DNA of 64,000 bases from Closterium sp. NIES-65 (Eukaryota; Streptophyta; Zygnematophyceae; Desmidiales; Closteriaceae). Below are positions 19,859 to 37,937 of this stretch, piece by piece (position 1 is the first letter of the stretch; the number at the start of each line of letters is the position of its first letter). A model generated the notes under the pieces. That model saw only the letters and a list, made by a program, of their open reading frames with translations, had not been told where the DNA came from and searched no databases. The stretch spans positions 124,001-188,000 of the forward strand of contig CANXME010002280.1 in NCBI GenBank assembly GCA_948144175.1. Direction: 5' to 3'. The position numbers were made by a program, and so were the translations under genes.

Positions 19859-19990
19859 TGTGGAAACAAAGAACGAGGATGAAATGACTATGAACGAAGT
19901 GAGTACAAATAGGAAACCCTAATTGGGTTGTACCCCCTATGGGATACCCCACTATAGCCTACAGAAACAAGTAAGCTATAAGTTCTGACA
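19859..19990 (-). repeat. 5' LTR of the nested Copia
   Basis: 132 bp, the same as 12740-12871 at every position I compared. The TSD GTGCC follows. Confidence 0.94.
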
Positions 19991-19995
19991 GTGCC

Positions 19996-22900
19996 CACCC
20001 CACCGAGCGCTTCTTTGGCCGCCTGACGGACGCTTGGTGTCAGCAGTCCGTGCGCGAGGCATCCGCCAGACCTTTACGCTTCCGGACTCTCCACAGCAAA
20101 ATGGGATTGCTGAGCGCCGCATTGGCATGGTCATGGACGTCGCTCGTACGTCCATGATGCATGCGGCTGCCCCCCATTTTCTGTGGTCGTTTGCGGTTCG
20201 GTACGCGGCGCATCAGATCAACCTTCACCCCAGGGTCTCCATGCCGGAGACCTCCCCAGCTTTGCTGTGGACGGGGAAGGTTGGCGATGCGTCTGCGTTC
20301 CGTGTCTGGGGATCTCGGGCCTTTGTCCGCGACTTGTCTGCGGACAAACTGTCCCCTCGTGCTGCTCCTTGTGTCTTCCTTGGCTTCCCCCCTGATGCAC
20401 CAGGGTGGCAGTTCTACCACCCCTCCTCTCGTCGTCTTGTGTCCTCCCAGGACGTAACGTTTGACGAGTCGGTCCCCTACTACCGTCTCTTCCCCTACCG
20501 CACTCCTTCCCTCCCCCCGCCGCCGCACTTCCTTGTGCCAGGTCCCCCCCAGGTAGACCCCCTCTCCCCTCAGGGTCCTGCCCCTTCAGGTGTGTCCCAG
20601 GTAGACGCAGTCGAGCCGGTCGAGGTTGCTGGTTACTCTGGTACTGCTGCGGGTGCTGAGCCTGGGGGTGCTGACTCTGGGGGTGCTGCGCGAGTGAGTG
20701 CTGAGCCTGGGGGTACTGAGCGTGGGGGTGCTACGACTGGGGGTGCTGAGCCTGGGGGTCCTTCGCCTGGGGGTGCTGCGTCTAGAGCTGCTGAGCCTGG
20801 GGGTGCTGCGTCTGGAGCTGCTAAGCCTGGGGGTACTGAGTCTGGAGCTGCTGAGCCTCGGGGTGCGGAGCCCGCGGCCGCTGGACCTGCTCGTGTGGCG
20901 TCTGGTGGTGCTGGGCCTGGTGGTTCTCCGGGTGCTTCGTCTCGGCGGGAGCCACTCTCTCCACAGGAGCTGCGCGAGTGGTTTGCCCGGCGCTGGAGGC
21001 GTACTGCTGGAGCTGGTGCTTCTTCGGCTGCTGAGGGTACTGGTGTCGCCGGTCTCGGAGGTGCTAGCCCTGGGAGTGCTGGAGCTACTGGGCCTGCGAG
21101 TGCGACTGGAGTCGGAGCTGCTGAGGGTGTTGGCGCTGAGGCTACTGCTGTCAGTCCTAGCGGCGGTCCTGCTGCGGGTGCTGCTGGTGCTGCTGGAGGT
21201 ACTGGAGCTGGAGGTGTTGTTGACGCTGTTGCTGCCACTGGGGGTGCTGGTGCTGTCCCTGCTGTGTCTGGAGTCGCCGCGCGGCCTCAGCCGTACTTTG
21301 TTCCACTCCTTCAGCAGGTTCTTGGTCTTCCTCCTCCCTTAGAGTGTCCACCGCCTGTCCAGTCACAGTCACAGTTACCGCCGGCCTCCCCACTGCCTGC
21401 TCCTTCTCCCTACACTGGTCCTACCGGAGGTCTTGCTGAGCGTCGTGAGCCTGCGTCTCGTCCTGCGTCGCCGGCTCGTGCTGCTCGCGCTAGTGGTTGC
21501 GGTTCGCGTCAGCGTCCTCCTCCTGTCCCTGGCACGCACCGGATGTCTCTGCGTCCGTCCACTGCTCCTCTGCGTGCCCCTTTGCCTTCTCTTCCTGAGT
21601 CCTCTCTTCCTGCCCTTGCCGACCCAGAGTCGGACTCTCTTCGTGCTGCCAGTCCTACTATCATGCGTCTCCTTGCTACTGTCGTCACTGACCCCTCTTT
21701 TGAGTCCACTGCTGCGTCTGCTCTTGTTGCTGAGCTCGTCAACTTTGCTGCTCGCTGTCATCTAGACTACGCTGCTAGTCTCGTTGCTGAGTCTGCGTCT
21801 GTCTGTCCTCCGTCCGTCGGGGGTGAGTGTGCCCTTGGCACGGACGTCCTTGAGGACAGGCAGGAGGAGTTTTAGTGTCTGGCTGCTGCTTCACCTCATC
21901 TCGTGTCCGTACTGCTTACCCCTGAGGGAGACCCGGATGCACTTGACATCCCGACTCCGCGCTCTTACGCAGAGGCCGTAGAGGGTCCCTACTCCTCTCA
22001 GTGGCAGGCAGCTATGGATGCAGAGATGGCTTCCTGGAAGTCCACAGGCACCTACGTTGACGCGGTTCCCCCACCTGGGGCGAACATTGTCAGTGGCATG
22101 TGGATCTTCAGGGTGAAGCGGCCGCCGGGCTCCCCGCCTGTCTTCAAGGCGCGATACGTGGCCCGTGGCTTCAGTCAGCGGCAGGGAGTTGACTACTTTC
22201 AGACCTTCTCTCCCACCCCGAAGATGACCACTCTTCGGGTGCTGCTACACATCGCCGCTCAGCGTGACTACGAGCTTCACTCCATTGACTTCAGCACTGC
22301 TTTCCTGCAGGGTAGCCTGAACGAGGAGATCTGGCTGCGCCGTCCACCTGGCTTCACTGGGACTTTCCCTCCTGGCACCCAGTGGAGCCTCCGACGGCCA
22401 GTCTACGGTCTCTGCCATGCACCGCGCGAGTGGCACGACACACTGAGGACTACGCTTGCGGCTCTTGGGTTTGCTCCCTCTACTGCTGACCCGTCTCTGT
22501 TTCTACGCACCGACACCTCTTTGCCGCCGTTCTACATCCTCGTGTACGTCGACGACTTGGTCTTTGCCGTTGCTGACACTGCTGGACTCGCCCACGTGAA
22601 CTCCGAGCTGCAGAAGAGACACACGTGCGCAGACCTGGGTGAACTGCGCAGCTACCTTGGCTTGCAGATCACCCGGGACAGAGCACGCCGCACCATTACC
22701 CGGACTCACTCACACATGGTGCAGCAGGTCCTTCAGCGCTTCGGCTTTACGTACTCCTCGCCTCAGGCCACTCCTCTGCCTACTCGCCACTCGCTCTCAG
22801 CTCTGCCTTCGGATGAGTCCGTAGAGTCGAGTGGCCCGTATCCAGAGCTTGTTGGCTGCCTCATGTACCTGATGACCTGCACACGACCTGACCTTGCATA

Positions 22901-23528
22901 CCCTCTTAGCATTTTTGCACGCTATGTTGCTCCTGGGAGACACAGACCAGAGCACATGGCTGCAGCGAAGAGGGTGTTGCGCTACTTGTGCAGTACGTCG
23001 GGCATGGGGCTAGGGCTTGGAGGGCAGAGTCCAATGGTCCTCACTGGGCACGCGGACGCTTCTTGGGCTGACGACTAGACTACTCAGCGGTCGTCACAGG
23101 GTTACACCTTCAGCCTTGGTTCCGGCTCTGTTTCGTGGCGGGCTACTCGCTCGTCTTCTGTTCTCGGCTCCAGTTGTGAGGCCGAGATCTACGCCAGGGC
23201 CATGGCTGCATAGGAGCTTCGCTGGCTCACCTACCTGCTGACCGACCTTGGAGAGCCGCCTCGTTCTCCTCCAGTGCTGTACGTAGACAACAAGGCCATG
23301 CTGGCCTTGTGTCGAGAGCAGAGACTGGAGCACAGAACAAAGCACATTGCTCTTCGCTACTTCCTTGCCTGTGAGCTACAGCAGCGTGGTCAGTTGCGGC
23401 TTGCGTACGTGGCCTCTGAGGCCAACACTGCTGATGTTTTCACCAAGGCATTTGCGCCCTGTGATCATCAGCGCTTCTGTACTCAGCTTGGTCTTGTGCC
23501 TGTCTTGCCTCACTTGCTCACTTCTTGA
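19996..23528 (+). pseudogene. Copia pol of the outer element, with deletion and stops
   Basis: The first 50 bases finish the gag tail (CCGAGCGCTTCTTTGGCC...). At about 20047 the sequence jumps into the integrase core (VRARGIRQTF, SPQQNGIAERRIGMVMD), so protease, pre-integrase and the first integrase aspartates are missing. The linker, RT (YVDDLVFA at about 22545-22570) and RNase H follow. TAG stops at 21873-21875, 23076-23078 and 23211-23213 each replace a CAG kept in the nested copy. It ends at 23526-23528; bases 23529-23738 are the 3' untranslated part and the purine tract. Confidence 0.93.
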
Positions 23529-23738
23529 CCTTGCTTGTACTGTCACATATATATACACCTGCTCTTGTTTGCTTAGCCTCTTACATATATATGTGTGCTC
23601 CTGCATGTGAACTGGCCTTCTGGCCTTGAACTTGTGCTCGGAATGTGTGGTGACTTTGTGATCCACCCTGAGTTTTGTTTTGCTTTGCTTGACTGGTCTT
23701 GTGACCCCTTGTTCTCCCCCACTTTGCCTATGGGGGTG

Positions 23739-23861
23739 TGTCAAATTATAATGTTGTCTAGGCTTTAGTGGGGTAGCCCATATGGGGTACACATTTGTAG
23801 GGTTGCATATTTGTATCACTTTCATTCCATAGTCATTTCATTCTCGTTCTAATTTTCCTCA
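23739..23861 (+). repeat. 3' LTR of the outer Copia
   Basis: 123 bp, TGTCAAATT to TTTTCCTCA, followed by the TSD CTGGC. Confidence 0.92.
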
Positions 23862-23942
23862 CTGGCCGAGTCTTTCGTGAGGACAAGCAAGTAACATGTG
23901 ATCATTGGGACCCAAGGGGACAAAAGTTTGATGCATTTGTTA

Positions 23943-24500
23943 CCGTATTCTCCCGGACAAAATACCCCCCCCATGATAGAGCACCCCTGGGTAGCTTGTG
24001 CAAGGTGGGTGCTTTGGGCGACCTCGATTTCACTATACCACCCTTTTTGGATGATTTTTTATACCACCCCCCTTTTCTTACAGATTCTATATTATAGTTG
24101 TTAACAAGTAGGTGCAAATACGGAAGTATATCGCGAAAATCCCTCGCTCGATGAAATTTATCGGTTCTTTCACAGAAAATCTGCCGAGATTTCCCCCCGC
24201 CCACTATTTCGCTGTCGCCACGTGCTGGCGAATCTTCCGCTGCATGTGGCAAGGGACGGTGCCAAATGACATTTTCGAGGGGTTGATGACGTTCGCGTCG
24301 AAACTAGCATTCGCGCCTTATCATGTGATGTTTAAAAGCCCATTGAAACACTCAAATTCTCTAATAAAAAAACTAACACTAAAATATACCATCTATATGC
24401 ACCTGGGTATTATATAGCCTTTTCCTATGGAAAGAAACCCCCACTTTTCCCCCCTGTATTTTTAGATCTACCCTAGGGTGTTATGTCCGGGAGAATACGG
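23943..24500. mobile_element. MITE, copy 2
   Basis: 558 bp, bounded by CCGTATTCTCCCGGACA and its complement, with TA on both sides. It is copy 1 (1561-2119) in reverse orientation. No coding capacity. Bases 24501-24813 after it show no feature I recognise. Confidence 0.78.
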
Positions 24501-24813
24501 TAGTTGAGAGCGAGAGAGAAGAGGCTGTGGAGAGTAGGTTTTCAGTCACCGAGTAGTTCCCTGAGCTGTTTTGCGAAATACTTACGGCTCGTTGAAATAC
24601 CTGAAGATAATTCTAGCATACTATATATTTTCTGTATTGCTGGTATTGATTTCGAACTACACCCCGCCGTCTGACCGCTTATCACAATTATCCGGTTCAA
24701 TACTGGTCAAACTAACCATTCGCCCGAAGCAACCAGTAGCTAGACGAAATAGTTGGCGCTTCTTTTCACTCGCCTCTGTGCCGCCGACACTTTCACGACC
24801 AGCAATTTTAATA

Positions 24814-25589
24814 GGGAAAGTATACGCGCAGTCACAATCATGGCCGTATTATCACGTCTGATCACGGGTCACGTCGGACAGTCACAGTACAGTACCTCGC
24901 TATCACGCGTGATCACATCGCAATCACGCTTGGTCACAACTCGCCCCGCAGGGTTATCACGTTTGGTCACTCGTTGAAACGCCCGCCAAAAAGTCGAAAC
25001 TCTAGAATCTACTGTATAGATTTGGGTAAAAATTATATCGCGTGCGTTTTGTCTGCAGCGAAAAACGTGATGTTATAGCTAAAATACACTCGGACCTTGT
25101 TAGGAACTGTAGCAGGATAATCCAGAGTCTGCATTTTGCAGTGAATCACCGCCATCAATAGCAGTTGCGATTTTACCATTTATCAATTTGGAATGATACC
25201 TTGACATTTTTGCTTTCTTACCCAGTAATAAATAATTCAAGTACAAAGTGTAGTTTGTATCTCAGACATATGTCAATCTGGATTATCCTGCATCAGTTCC
25301 TAACAAGGTCCGAGTGTATTTAGGCTGTCACATCACGTTTTTCACTACAGACAAAACACGCGCTTGATAATTCTACCCGAATCTTTACAGTAGTTTCTGG
25401 AGTTTCGACTTTTTGGCGGGCGTTTCAACAAGTGACCAAACGTGATAACCCTGCGGGGCGAGGTGTGACCAAGCGTGATAGCGTTGTGTTCACGCGTGAT
25501 AGCGAGGTATTGTACTGTGGCTGCCCATGATGATCCCGTGACCAGACTTGATAATTTTGCAATAATTGTGACACCGCGTATAATCTCCC
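24814..25589. mobile_element. Foldback-type element with arms of about 310 bp
   Basis: The left arm (24814 to about 25128) is imperfectly complementary to the right arm (about 25275-25589). The ends read GGGAAAGTATACGCGCAG and, from the other side, GGGAGATTATACGCGGTG. The inner ends pair over a block around AGGTCCGAGTGTATTT. The loop is about 145 bp and AT-rich. The flanks AATTTTAATA and ATTTTGAG suggest, but do not prove, an 8-9 bp target duplication. There is no coding sequence. Long inverted arms fit a MULE-like or other foldback family. Confidence 0.75.
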
Positions 25590-26674
25590 ATTTTGAGGTA
25601 TCACTCAATTCTCTTGGTGCTCAATGCCAAAAATGCAACTGTTGAATTCGGAGCCTGGTTGCAGTTTTCGCCTATGTTATGCCAATCACTCACATGGCCA
25701 ATCAATGACCCCAATCTTCTCACGACATGGTGTAATGAAGTAACTCATTTTTGTTACCAGTGTCAGAGCCACTCAGGCGCAGCCTTCCAACAACTCCGTC
25801 CCTTCGCTTGGTGGGGCCTCCCCCGCCGACCAAAAGAGCCAGGCTGGCTCTCAAATGGTCGGCGCTCTGGGATTGGTCACGTCCCATTCCAAACAAAAAA
25901 TGAGCGTCAGAAATGTGTCGTATACAACTTAGGATTCTGTTCCACATTGGCATTTAGCGCGGTTCGAGTCCAGCGTGGCAGAACAAGACACTACAGTATT
26001 TCCCGTCAACTGAACTCCACTCCAAGTGCAACCCTAAATCTCAGGCTCCCCTAATCACAACAGAACAGCAATTCTGCCTAATCATCTCCAACAACAGCAC
26101 AGCTGCATCCATTCCGCACCACAGGCCGCCCAACTCCAGCCAGGACAGTCCCCACCCGAGAATGCACGGAATGGCGCTCCGTTTTGTTCCGTCCCGTTCG
26201 GTTCTGTTCTGTTCCGTTCTCTTGTGCTGCCCAGTTCTGATCAGGCTGGTCTCACCCTCCCCGAATTGGGCAGTATTTCATGCAGACAACGTACGGCCGT
26301 GAAATGCGGCATTTCAATGCTCCAACCATCAACACTCCTTTTCAACTTGAAGCTGAATTTGAAATTGTGGCTGTGATGAAACGCGCTGCGTTCAACGGTG
26401 GATCGGATCCACTGAAGGTACTATTATATCCTCATCAGATACAGGTCATTTGAGCCTGCTTTTGCCAGACCATTAATAAGTCTATAGTAGTAGGGGAAAA
26501 ATGTACACGGCTGCTACTAGCAGTGCTGTGCACACTCGATCACGTGACGCAGTGTGTAGAGTGGCAGTAGTGCTTTGCCTAGTAATCGCAACTCTTTGCC
26601 GGAGGATCCTCTGAGGGAAAACAACAGAGAACTACTACTCCATTGGCAAAAGCCTGACTTCGGATAGAAAATCA
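25590..26674. other. Upstream region of the STOP1-like gene
   Basis: No gene seen. At about 26155-26225 there is a pyrimidine-rich stretch with repeated TTCCGTTC/TTCTGTTC. Promoter and 5' UTR are likely here, but no TATA box or start site can be named with confidence. Confidence 0.4.
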
Positions 26675-34129
<7,455 letters not shown>

Positions 34130-34987
34130 GACTCTCTTTTCTAGGCGCCTCAAAACTCGCCTCTGTTTTTTAGGCGCCTCGAAACTCGTCTCTGTTTTCG
34201 AGGCGCCTCAAAAACAGTCAGGGTAACGACTCTGGAGGAGTGCTTTCCTATCCCAAGCTTCAAGACCCCTTCAAATCTCTGCTTCAGTTACGCGTTCATG
34301 CTTTGCCGCCTTACCACAATCTCCGCAATAGACTTATCAAGTCCTCATTCATACCTTTTTTCCTAGTCCTACGAAGCAACCCACCCATACTTAGCTGAAA
34401 GTTTCAACGGTGACCACACGGCTTGCTGCGTTTCGAATCCTTCATTACTCCGCAAGAGGCTACCGCTTCAAGACCCCTTCAAATCTCTGCTTCAGTTACG
34501 CGTTCATGCTTTGCCGTCTTACCACAGAGTGTGGGGCAAAGGAGAACCAAACTTCGAGGCTTGAGATGTCTCGAAATTCCAGGATACGATTGTAGGACCA
34601 GGCTGAGTGGTTGACAGCCTCAGGCCTGCAGGGTCCTTATTAGTCATATGATCATATATATTTTCCGCAACTAGGCTTCTACCATAATATAATGTGTTCC
34701 TTTACTGGTCATTGTGCCCGTAAATAGGCAATGCATCTTGCAAATAGGCAAGACCTTTTTGTAACCTGTTCCGTTTTTAATTGATTGTTTCTGCTGCACG
34801 TTGACTAGTGAACCATCCATCGTCAATCAGGCTAGGAGCTCAGAGTCTCAGTCCCTCAACCAGCGCTGCAAGGATACTGCCACTAACCACAAAGCGAGCA
34901 GCGCCCAGCGCAAGGTGGGTAATCCCCAGTGCAAGGTGAGTGATGACCGGCGCAAGGAGAGTAGCCACACCACCTTGCAATGCAACA
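34130..34987. repeat. Intergenic region with palindromes and a 61-bp direct repeat
   Basis: Three copies of the AGGCGCCTC palindrome type at 34143-34215, within repeats of CTCGCCTCTGTTTT. A 61-bp block (34258-34318) recurs almost unchanged at 34466-34526. Near 34895-34975, GCGCAAGG-type units of about 27 bp occur three times. No gene is seen; it is the 3' flank of the STOP1-like gene. Confidence 0.8.
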
Positions 34988-35490
34988 CCATAGATGAGAC
35001 AAGACACCCAACATTTGAGACGTCTCAAACACCATAGATGAGACAAGACATCCAACATTTGAGACGTCTCAAACACCATAGATGAGACAAGACATCCAAC
35101 ATTTGAGACGTCTCAAACACCATAGATGAGACAAGACATCCAACATTTGAGACGTCTCAAACACCATAGATGAGACAAGACATCCAACATTTGAGACGTC
35201 TCAAACACCATAGATGAGACAAGACATCCAACATTTGAGACGTCTCAAACACCATAGATGAGACAAGACATCCAACATTTGAGACGTCTCAAACACCATA
35301 GATGGGACAAGACATCCAACATTTGAGACGTCTCAAACACCATAGATGAGACAAGACATCCAACATTTGAGACGTCTCAAACACCATAGATGAGACAAGA
35401 CATCCAACATTTGAGACGTCTCAAACACCATAGATGAGACAAGACATCCAACATTTGAGACGTCTCAAACACCATTGATGAGACAAGACA
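34988..35490. repeat. 44-bp tandem array with a palindrome in each unit
   Basis: Eleven full units and one partial unit of 44 bp, nearly identical. Each holds TTTGAGACGTCTCAAA, a perfect 16-bp palindrome, and GATGAGACAAGACATCC. It gives no meaningful protein. It lies between the 3' ends of two convergent genes. Confidence 0.95.
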
Positions 35491-35604
35491 TCCAACAACG
35501 CATCAGATGCAATGCAATGCAACACCATAGAGAGATATAAACACAATATCCAACATGATACAGCCATCGAAGCAGCAGGAACAACATTATTCAACCGCCA
35601 CGGT

Positions 35605-36168
35605 GAATCATCTAAGCAGCAGCAGCAGCAGCAGGCGCTGGTTCTGGCAGGAACTGCACCGGAACATGCTGCAGCATCTGAGCCCACAGGTCTAGCGGCC
35701 CTGGAATGCAATCTGCAGCATCTGAGCCAGCCTTTCTTTGAGGCGTCTTGAAAAACATCTAAGCAGCAGCAGGTTCCGGCTCTGGCAGAAGCTGCAGCAG
35801 CACGTTCTGCAGCATCTGGGGCCACAAGTCCTGCGGCCCGAGCATGAACTTTCCAGCATCTCAGCCGGATAGCCCTTCCTTGAGGCGTTCCAGAAAAAAA
35901 TTTAAGCAGCAGCAGCAGCAGCAGCAGCAGGTTCTGGCTCTGGCAGCAGCTGCAGCAGCACGTTCTGCAGCAGCTGAGCCCACACGTGCTGCAGCTCGGG
36001 AATGCAGTAGTGCAAGCACTCCTCGTGATTCAACTCCGGTATAACCCCTGGTGCGAGTCCGGTCGAAGCACCGTCACCGTGGGTCTAGGCAGCAGCAGGC
36101 ACCGGCGCTGGCAGAAGCTGCAGCAGCACGTCCTGAAGCATCTGAGCCCACAGGTCCTTTTCCAGGCC
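35605..36168 (-). pseudogene. Four decaying copies of the 3' end of the GT61-TBL gene
   Basis: Blocks at about 35605-35720, 35760-35835, 35900-36075 and 36085-36168 repeat the last 70-170 bases of the coding sequence at 36226-36400 (core CTGGCAGAAGCTGCAGCAGCACGTTCTGCAGCATCTGAGCCCACAGGTCC-like). The third keeps the segment for the DCxH box but with changes. Each is joined to a CAG run of different length. Confidence 0.85.
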
Positions 36169-36225
36169 TCATTTTGGCGTTCAAAGAACATCCCAGCAGC
36201 AGGAGCCGCAGCAGCATTGTGTCAT

Positions 36226-37865
36226 CTAGGCGTCAACAGCAGGCGCCGGCTCTGGGAGTAATTGCAGCAGCACGTTCTGTAGCATCTGGGCCCACAGGTC
36301 CTGCGGGCCTGGAATGCAGTAATGCAAGCAGTCCTCGTGGTTCAACTCCGGAATGAACCCCTGATGCGAGTCCGGACGAAGCACCGTCATCGCCGCTACA
36401 TCCAAGTACACGCCGCCCACCTCCTCCACTGCCGCCCGCGCCAGCTCGTTCTGCTCGTGAAACTTCCCCCAGAAGAACGGCAGGTTGTCCGTGGGACCCG
36501 GCACGAGCAGCGGCTTGTCGTGTTCCGAGCAGTTGGCATGGCCTTGCACGGTGGTTCGATAGATCAAGAGCGCGTCCGGGAGCTTGTTCCGGAGAAATCG
36601 CACCGTCGAACGGACCGCTGAGATGAAGTGTCGGTCCGGGCGGTAGTGCGCGCCGCGATTCAGTATAACCACGCGGGCGCCGGTGAGCAAAGAGAGGCGG
36701 GCGAAGGGGACTCGGTCGAACTTGATCTGCGAGTTGGAGAGCTGGAGGTAGTCGTGGCGAATGAACCGGATGGTGAGATTGGCGCACACGTTGCTGTGCA
36801 GCTTGTAGTCTCGACAGAAAGAGTGCCTGGCATGGTCTGGTTCGATCAGCTCGCTGCATTCCTTGGGGATCGTTTCCTCCACGGCCCACGTGGCGGGTTT
36901 CTTTACATGTGTAAGCATGTTGTTCACCAGCACGCGCACAAACTGCTCCTGTAACGAATCGCCTATAAGGAGTACAAGCGCGCCGCTCCCGTCGCCCTTC
37001 TCCCTCACAGCCTCCCCTTTGAAAGCCGCCTCTTCCCTCTCCTCCTCCTCCTCTTCTGTCAGCGGCATTCCTGTTCCATTCCACCTTCTCCCTCTCACCC
37101 AGTCACACACCACTGGGCCATCAAAAGCATCCCATGCCCCACACTTACCCTCCGTGTCCCACACGTATTTCAGCTGGGGCCGTACGTCCCACTCCTCCTG
37201 CCGCACCTTCCTCTCTTCTGGAGGAAGTTTCATAATGGAATCTGCGATTTGATCTGCTTTGGAGACCACGACAGCAGTAGGGGATGCTGCCATGTGTCTT
37301 TTGTCGCAGTAATTCGAGTAACCCTTGAATTCCCAGGGTAATCGCCTCGGCCTCGGGTCCATTTTCCAGCTGCCTTCTGCTGCCACACACTCCTGCCATT
37401 TCAGAAACTTTTCTTTCAGACCTGCCCGGCTGACCTTGCTACCTGGAATCTTCGTCCGGAACCCCTCCCCAGACCTGTCGAGGAGGTTCGGGTCAAAACT
37501 CTCCGAAGCAAACCCATCGTGGAGAACGCTTTCCAGGACCGTTCTCAACCGCTCAATACCGCAAGCCAGGGAACCTCTAGGCAAGTACACTGACGACCCA
37601 CCACCTTTATCCCCATCCTCCTCCTCTGTATCCTCCCAAAAAGCAACCCCAGAAGCACCACCGGCACCAGCACCGGCATCACCATCGCCGCCACCTCCAC
37701 CACTCCCGACCTCTCCCCATCTGTCTCCACCGCTCCCTGCCCCCGCATCTGCTGTCTCCACCACTGGTTCCTCTGGGCATTCCACCAGGTAGTGCTTCAC
37801 ACCTGCTGCCAACGCTAGGTTTCTGTACAGCTGCCTTCCCCCGTCCGGATACACTGACTCTGCAC

Positions 37866-37937
<72 letters not shown>

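Larger units (their letters stand above)
12740..19990 (-). mobile_element. Nested, young Copia retrotransposon
   Basis: 7,251 bp with two 132-bp LTRs (12740-12871, 19859-19990) that look identical, and GTGCC duplicated at 12735-12739 and 19991-19995. Orientation is minus. The iMet-type primer site TGGAATCAGAGC lies at about 19843-19858, then come the GC-rich leader (18990-19770), gag, pol, and a purine tract (12872-12893). Identical LTRs point to a recent insertion. A frame change in the gag glycine tract and one TAG in pol probably disable this copy, unless recoding is used. Confidence 0.95.
4283..23861 (+). mobile_element. Outer (host) Copia retrotransposon, split by two later insertions
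   Basis: The LTRs lie at 4283-4404 and 23739-23861, with CTGGC duplicated at 4278-4282 and 23862-23866. Orientation is plus. Its own parts are: a worn iMet-type primer site (about 4405-4422), a GC-rich leader (to about 5390), gag (5512-6407, resumed at 12446-12739), and pol (19996-23528). A Gypsy element (6408-12440) and a second Copia (12740-19990) interrupt gag. Apart from these, about 1.2 kb is missing between the end of gag and the middle of integrase at about 20047. Stop codons in pol show that it is inactive. Confidence 0.93.

Noticed and set aside
24814-25589. Long non-coding hairpin or microRNA precursor
   Set aside because: Arms of 310 bp with transposon-like ends and many mismatches fit a foldback element better.
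34988-35490. CRISPR array
   Set aside because: The 44-bp units are head-to-tail without unique spacers, in a eukaryotic intergenic region. It is a tandem repeat.
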